A DNA stretch of 64,000 bases, from the NCBI RefSeq assembly GCF_020921035.1, contig NC_063155.1, forward strand, positions 9,471,001 to 9,535,000, written 5' to 3'. A model generated the notes under the pieces. It saw only the letters and a list, made by a program, of their open reading frames with translations. It did not search any database and was not told the DNA's origin. Positions 60,001 to 64,000 of the stretch are shown here, one piece after another (the first letter of the stretch is position 1; every line of letters begins with the position of its first letter). A program made the translations under genes and the position numbers. Origin of the DNA: Rhodamnia argentea (lineage: Eukaryota; Streptophyta; Magnoliopsida; Myrtales; Myrtaceae).

Positions 60001-62144
60001 TAATAAAACAAAAGACATCATGGTGATAATCGAAAAGAGAGTTATATTGTCCAAGGATTCCTGTACATAAGCAAATTCAATTGCCAAAATAAGAGAATGA
60101 TCGCATAATATCGCTTCAAATACTTAGCAGCATGAAAATAAAGACAACCGATTCAGAATACCTCCTTCTTGACCATGACTTTTTTGCTAAGTACATTGCG
60201 AGATTGATTAGTCAGATTCGAGGCCATTGCGCTCCAAAACCCAGCCCTTAGAAACCATAAAGATAAAGTCAGGTACATCGAACAAAAATAAACGACTTAA
60301 ACCACGCCGCTCCAACAGATGAGATAACAAGACGCAAAATCAAACATGAAGATCTCATGGAAAGTTAGGCTATATTCATTCTCCTACTCCCAAATCTTTA
60401 GTATTTTACTGAAGTTTCTCACCAATTAAAGGAAGCCTCTGTCATTGATGCAAGTGCAACTCCACCAACAATTGGTACAAGAGAAGAGACAACCCAGATA
60501 GTAGGCATCTGCAGGAGCCAAGACACAATTAAAATGAGAGACAGATATTAAATGCTACACCATGAATATCATTAGTCTTTCGAGATCACCAGAAATTATT
60601 AAACATGAACATTACATCTCAAGTTCAACAAGTAACCATATCACCTTAGCAAAGTAAATGGTTGCAGAAGATGATGAGCTTTACAACTCACAATAATATG
60701 GTGCATCATTCAGTAACCAAAAAACTACATCAGAAGTAAATTTGGAAAGAAAGGGGAAGATTTATAAGTATTCGCACCTCCCCAAGAAACATAGCTGATA
60801 GAATAACTGAGAAAAATGGCTCCATGGCTTTGATGGTGTGAGTGAATGAAACAGCCACTTTTCCAAGACTCACATTGGTGAACAGATTTCCCATTGTGTG
60901 CACCACTGCAAGTGGCAAAATAGCCAACAGCTGTCACGGATCATGAAACAGAAGTAAGAATCCGTAAGATACATACGTAGAACAAAAAAAGTTCTCCAAA
61001 ATGTGATTATAACTACCTGAGAGCGACTGAGTTTGGGCCTTTTATAGAGATTAAAAGTCCACATCACAATAACAAGCACAGACCCAACAGCAAATTGAGC
61101 CAGAGTGACATTGGAAGGGTAGTGGAACACCTTCAAGACCTGCAAGCGACAAGTAGTGTCCAACATCAATCCTACCGACCACCATGATTCCAATTGCTCA
61201 AGCAAACACCAGATCAGCATGGCAATCGCCGTGACTTCATTTTTTCAAAGTTGAATCCTCAGAGACAAACGTACAAGCACTCAGATTTTCTAAAGCATAC
61301 TCAGAAAGAATGTCTTTTCAAGCAACACCGATAGTAGAAACACAGAACTAAACTAGAGGCATTGCTTCTGACAAGCAAACATGATCTTCAGATTGTAAAT
61401 TTCCCGAACAGCATCATGTCTAACAAACAAACAGCAATAAAAAATTGACTTAGGAAATAAACCAAAGTCTCAAAATTCCCGATTCCGACAATTGAAATAC
61501 GTGGATTGACAATCAGTAAAAAGAAAAACACGAACACAACGCTGTCGAGGCCAAACGCATTTACATTGATCTCGCCACTCACCAGACACCTACCAAATCT
61601 CATGAATCCAAAGAACTTTGCATCCACGAATGAATCATTTCACACACCCCAAAACAAAAGAAGAGGGGGCAAAAAAAAAAACCCACGAGGGCTTCGAAAG
61701 AAGGTTCACCTGCTTGTTGTAAATGTTGAAGTAAATATTGAAGAGGTACCAGAGGCCGAACAGCAGTCCGAGCTCCATGGTCTTCCCCAACCCACCCGAC
61801 TTCTCTCCTTCATCGGCGGTCTCGGGCACCGACGTCGCCCTGGCCTCGAAACCCCTCGCCTCGGGATCGAAGCCGAGGAGCGGCACTCCGCCCCACGGCC
61901 TCGAGGGAGGCGAGCCGAGGCACCACGATCGGCGGGGGAGCGAGGAGGCGGAGAGGCTCGGAATGGCGCTCGCAGGAGCCACATCACTGGCTCTGGAGGA
62001 GAAGGAGAAGGAGGAGGAAGAGGAAGAGGAAGAAGCGGAGAAGCGGATGGGATAGAGTCGGAGGCCGAAGGAGGGGCGTCGCCCGGAGGCCGGGGATCTG
62101 AGGGAGGGAGACGGAGGGGAGAGAGTGAACGCCGTGCTCTGCAT
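57068..62144 (-). CDS. PPT: Plastid phosphoenolpyruvate/phosphate translocator, 9 coding exons, 428 aa
   Basis: Exons (minus) 61710-62144, 61017-61139, 60778-60930, 60423-60508, 60162-60246, 59941-60060, 59773-59850, 57407-57536 and 57068-57144; GT-AG throughout, frame closed. Residues 1 to about 110 are Ser-rich with few acidic residues at the start, a chloroplast transit peptide. The TPT/DMT core starts at '[19 protein letters not shown]' and includes '[20 protein letters not shown]', '[19 protein letters not shown]', '[19 protein letters not shown]' and '[20 protein letters not shown]'. It ends '[14 protein letters not shown]', typical of PPT rather than TPT or GPT. It exchanges PEP for phosphate across the inner envelope to feed the shikimate pathway (CUE1 in Arabidopsis). 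Intron 7 (57537-59772) is expanded by two family A elements and a 157-bp duplication. Confidence 0.96.
58240..58790. mobile_element. Family A-type element in PPT intron 7 (diverged copy)
   Basis: The left 'agtgccaaaagttgtgtac' with 'ctcacttaagtgtcaa' is mirrored by the right 'cttggcacttaagtgatc' and 'cacagtttttggcacttct'. The middle contains an unrelated AT-rich/poly-T patch (58430-58660). Non-coding. Confidence 0.6.
58943..59099 (+). repeat. 157-bp direct repeat, left copy
   Basis: Starts 'tgatcctttctattttctac' and ends 'atgaagcaaaaaacct'. The right copy differs by two adjacent substitutions (tgatgtctt versus tgatgtact). The two copies flank the family A element exactly. Confidence 0.92.
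59100..59543. mobile_element. Family A foldback element between the 157-bp repeats
   Basis: The left arm starts 'tagtgccaaaagttgtgtac' and lacks the outermost 'ggcttaagtacacc' found at 31504. The right arm is complete, ending 'ggtgtacttaagcc'. Tandem 'cgatcacttaagtgccaa' units occur in both arms. About 444 bp, non-coding. Confidence 0.8.
59544..59700 (+). repeat. 157-bp direct repeat, right copy
   Basis: Second copy, directly right of the element end 'aagcc'. The intron sequence continues with 'agctaaaaattgag', so this copy is probably the ancestral one. Confidence 0.92.
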
Positions 62145-62238
62145 TTCGGCAGAGATCTGAAGATGCGAATCGCAGAGCGAGGGAGAGAGAAGAAGGCGTA
62201 GGCGGAGGAGGGAGCTTCGGCGACTCCGTCGATGTAGC

Positions 62239-62258
62239 GAGAGAGAGAGAGAGAGAGA
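62239..62258. repeat. (GA)n microsatellite in the PPT leader
   Basis: Dinucleotide run about 95 bp upstream of the PPT start codon, inside the probable 5' UTR. Confidence 0.9.
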
Positions 62259-62264
62259 CCGCAG

Positions 62265-63080
62265 GTGGCGCTCAGTTTTCGCTCTCTGTTTTATCGATCG
62301 GAAAGGCGAGAAAGGAAACAGAAAACGGGAAAAAGAAAATTACCTTAAAAAAACAGATGTTTTTTTTTTTATTCGGACATTGGGGAAACCAAAAAAAAAA
62401 AAACACAAAGATAAAAGGGGGTTTTTCAGAAATTGCTTTCTAATTCTTTCTTTCATCGGACAATACGAAGATCTCGTGCTTGTTCCATGGCGGGTTGGTG
62501 GAAAAATTCTTTTCATTCGGCGGGCTCCTTCGCGCTAGATGAGACTCACACGATCCGATGATTATGTCAAAATGGGGTGATTTAAAGTCACCATTCTTTT
62601 TCAATTAAAAAAAAAAGTCACCATTCTTTGACAAAAAAAAAATGCCACCACCGCTCGATCTGACCCATAAAAAAAATCAGAATGCATAATTGATGTGGTG
62701 GAGAATCGGTATATTAGCTATATTGAGGTAATCTTAATGGCTCTTTAAAGAAAGGTTTTATTTACAGGAAATTTTGGAGATGATTTTTGTATAGCCGGGA
62801 GAAATTTATCTGTTGCTAATTAATATCAAGATTTTCTTTTTCCATTTTTTGGGGTCAGGTAATTTTTTTTTTTTTTGGGTGAAAAGTCAGGTAATTGATA
62901 GATGGAGGTTGGTGGTCTTTTTTTTTTTTTCTATTTTTGCATTTACACTTATATATATATTAATTTATTGTTGTGGGGGGTTGATGGGAGGGCAGTTGAG
63001 GATGTGACTTCTTGGTGACAAGGAAGATGGAGGGAACTTCGTACTTAAAAACTAAAAGTCATATATATATTCCTTCCCAG
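62265..63080. other. PPT promoter flank and AT-rich spacer
   Basis: Poly-A and poly-T runs with a short 'gtcaccattcttt' direct repeat (62588 and 62617). No gene seen. Confidence 0.35.
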
Positions 63081-63830
63081 GCTCATGGGCACGTGACCGG
63101 GGGTTTGAGCGGGCCGGGTCGGATGCTAAATCTTTCTTGCATAGTCATTGGGCTTGATCCAACTTGAACCGGCCCAAATATCCGGCCCTGCTTGCCGGTC
63201 TCGCAAAAAATGCGGTTCGGGTTTGATTAGCCCCGGGAAGCTCGATGGATCTCCTAAGCTTATGGATCAGAGCCCATGTGAATGCATGCAGCCATCTTTT
63301 GCCATCCTCAGAATCAGTAGATCCTCCTCATCCGTTCATGCGACCTTCGCACGCCAAACCTCGTGTTGCTGATTAATGCCGGATCCGCTCCCGGAATGCA
63401 CATCGGAAATTGCACTCCTTCTTCATACACTGCAACGAGCGGTCCGGTGAGGTGTGATGCACCGCGACATGATCCCGGTTCGCCCAGCATGTGCTGTCTA
63501 ATGTCTATGGCCGACGACCGAGACGGCGCGAATCACATGCATTTGCAACACGCCCTTGTCAGAAGAGAGCTTCTCAAGTAAAAAGCACGAGGCGGTCCAC
63601 TTCCGTAGTGTACGAGAGTATACGAATTAGATGACTTCGAATCATATTGTATGTGTGGCGGCGGGGCGGGCTCATGCAGATGTTGGCATTGTAGATGCTC
63701 TTCACGAACTGATCTGGGCATTTGAAGACATGTCTTCCTGTTCCCGGACCGATTTAACGCCTTCGATCATCAGTGCGGTCAGGACGAACAAGCATCCAGA
63801 CACCCTTCACTGATCTTTTTACACACATGA
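63081..63830. other. Unassigned GC-richer segment with overlapping frames
   Basis: Composition resembles coding DNA. Plus-strand frames of 60-74 codons (63148-63372, 63363-63581, 63631-63813) and a minus frame (63533-63721, continuing after one stop with 'DIRQHMLGEPGSCRGASH') overlap. No family is recognised and no splice model closes. It could be the edge of a gene outside the window or a gene fragment. 63831-64000 is AT-rich. Confidence 0.25.
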
Positions 63831-64000
63831 CAAATGTCTAAATGGGAATAGCAAGAGATGGAAACTGCATCAATACTTGATTCTCTGCAGCTCATCCTGA
63901 TGTTATTGATGAGCAATGAATTTCAGGACTAATCTGTGCTTTTGCAGCCTGTATTGTTGCTATTAAATTGAATTCCATTGTAAGCAGTTCACTCTTCGGT

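Noticed and set aside
61506..62201. 231-codon plus-strand frame
   Set aside because: Antisense shadow of PPT exon 1, which has a full, conserved gene model on the minus strand.

Overview
This is nuclear DNA of a flowering plant: spliced genes with GT-AG introns, plastid and mitochondrial precursor proteins, plant-only families (SRO, R2R3-MYB, BOR, PPT) and long AT-rich spacers full of degraded retrotransposons and miniature inverted-repeat elements. The proteins read as a eudicot. The repeat style suggests a woody rosid, perhaps Myrtaceae, but that is an impression and not a proof.

Seven protein genes could be modelled with continuous frames and consensus splice sites. From left to right they are: an SRO (PARP-like plus RST) stress regulator (54-1585, minus); an intronless PWWP-domain chromatin protein (7981-11250, minus); the mitochondrial Fe-S scaffold ISU (13702-16230, minus); a BOR-type borate exporter with 12 exons (40837-45535, plus); two tandem R2R3-MYB genes of the MYB98 type (50338-52027 and 53737-55661, plus), followed by a 5' relic of a third copy (about 56300-56645); and a plastid phosphoenolpyruvate/phosphate translocator with 9 coding exons (57068-62144, minus). 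There is no operon-like logic. The only clear local relationship is the MYB tandem array.

The spacer from 17 to 35 kb is nested transposon debris. A Ty1/copia relic on the plus strand (17245-20560) is interrupted by a miniature element and by a solo LTR with a perfect 5-bp target duplication. A LINE relic (22216-23831) is followed by a 3-kb LTR-like block (23832-26840). A second copia relic on the minus strand (about 31430-33560) has a palindromic element inserted in its LTR TATA box, and a solo LTR lies at 34322-34596.

Three miniature-element families recur and are named here A, B and C. Family A is a palindromic, Mutator-like foldback with internal 'cactt(t/a)agtg' repeats. Family B has TIRs like 'ggaaaaattgtc' and internal 'caattcagtc..aaacctttt' repeats. 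Family C begins like 'ggctccgtttgtttc'. A very large near-perfect palindrome lies at 46097-46866, just downstream of BOR.

The observations most worth following are: three AUG-UAA minimal ORFs upstream of the borate exporter; loss of one of its three sorting tyrosines (His373); the MYB98-like tandem array with a diverged second copy; the 157-bp duplication flanking a foldback element in a PPT intron; and the foldback insertion that duplicated a copia TATA box. No RNA genes or CRISPR arrays were found. No clearly new multi-gene system is visible.
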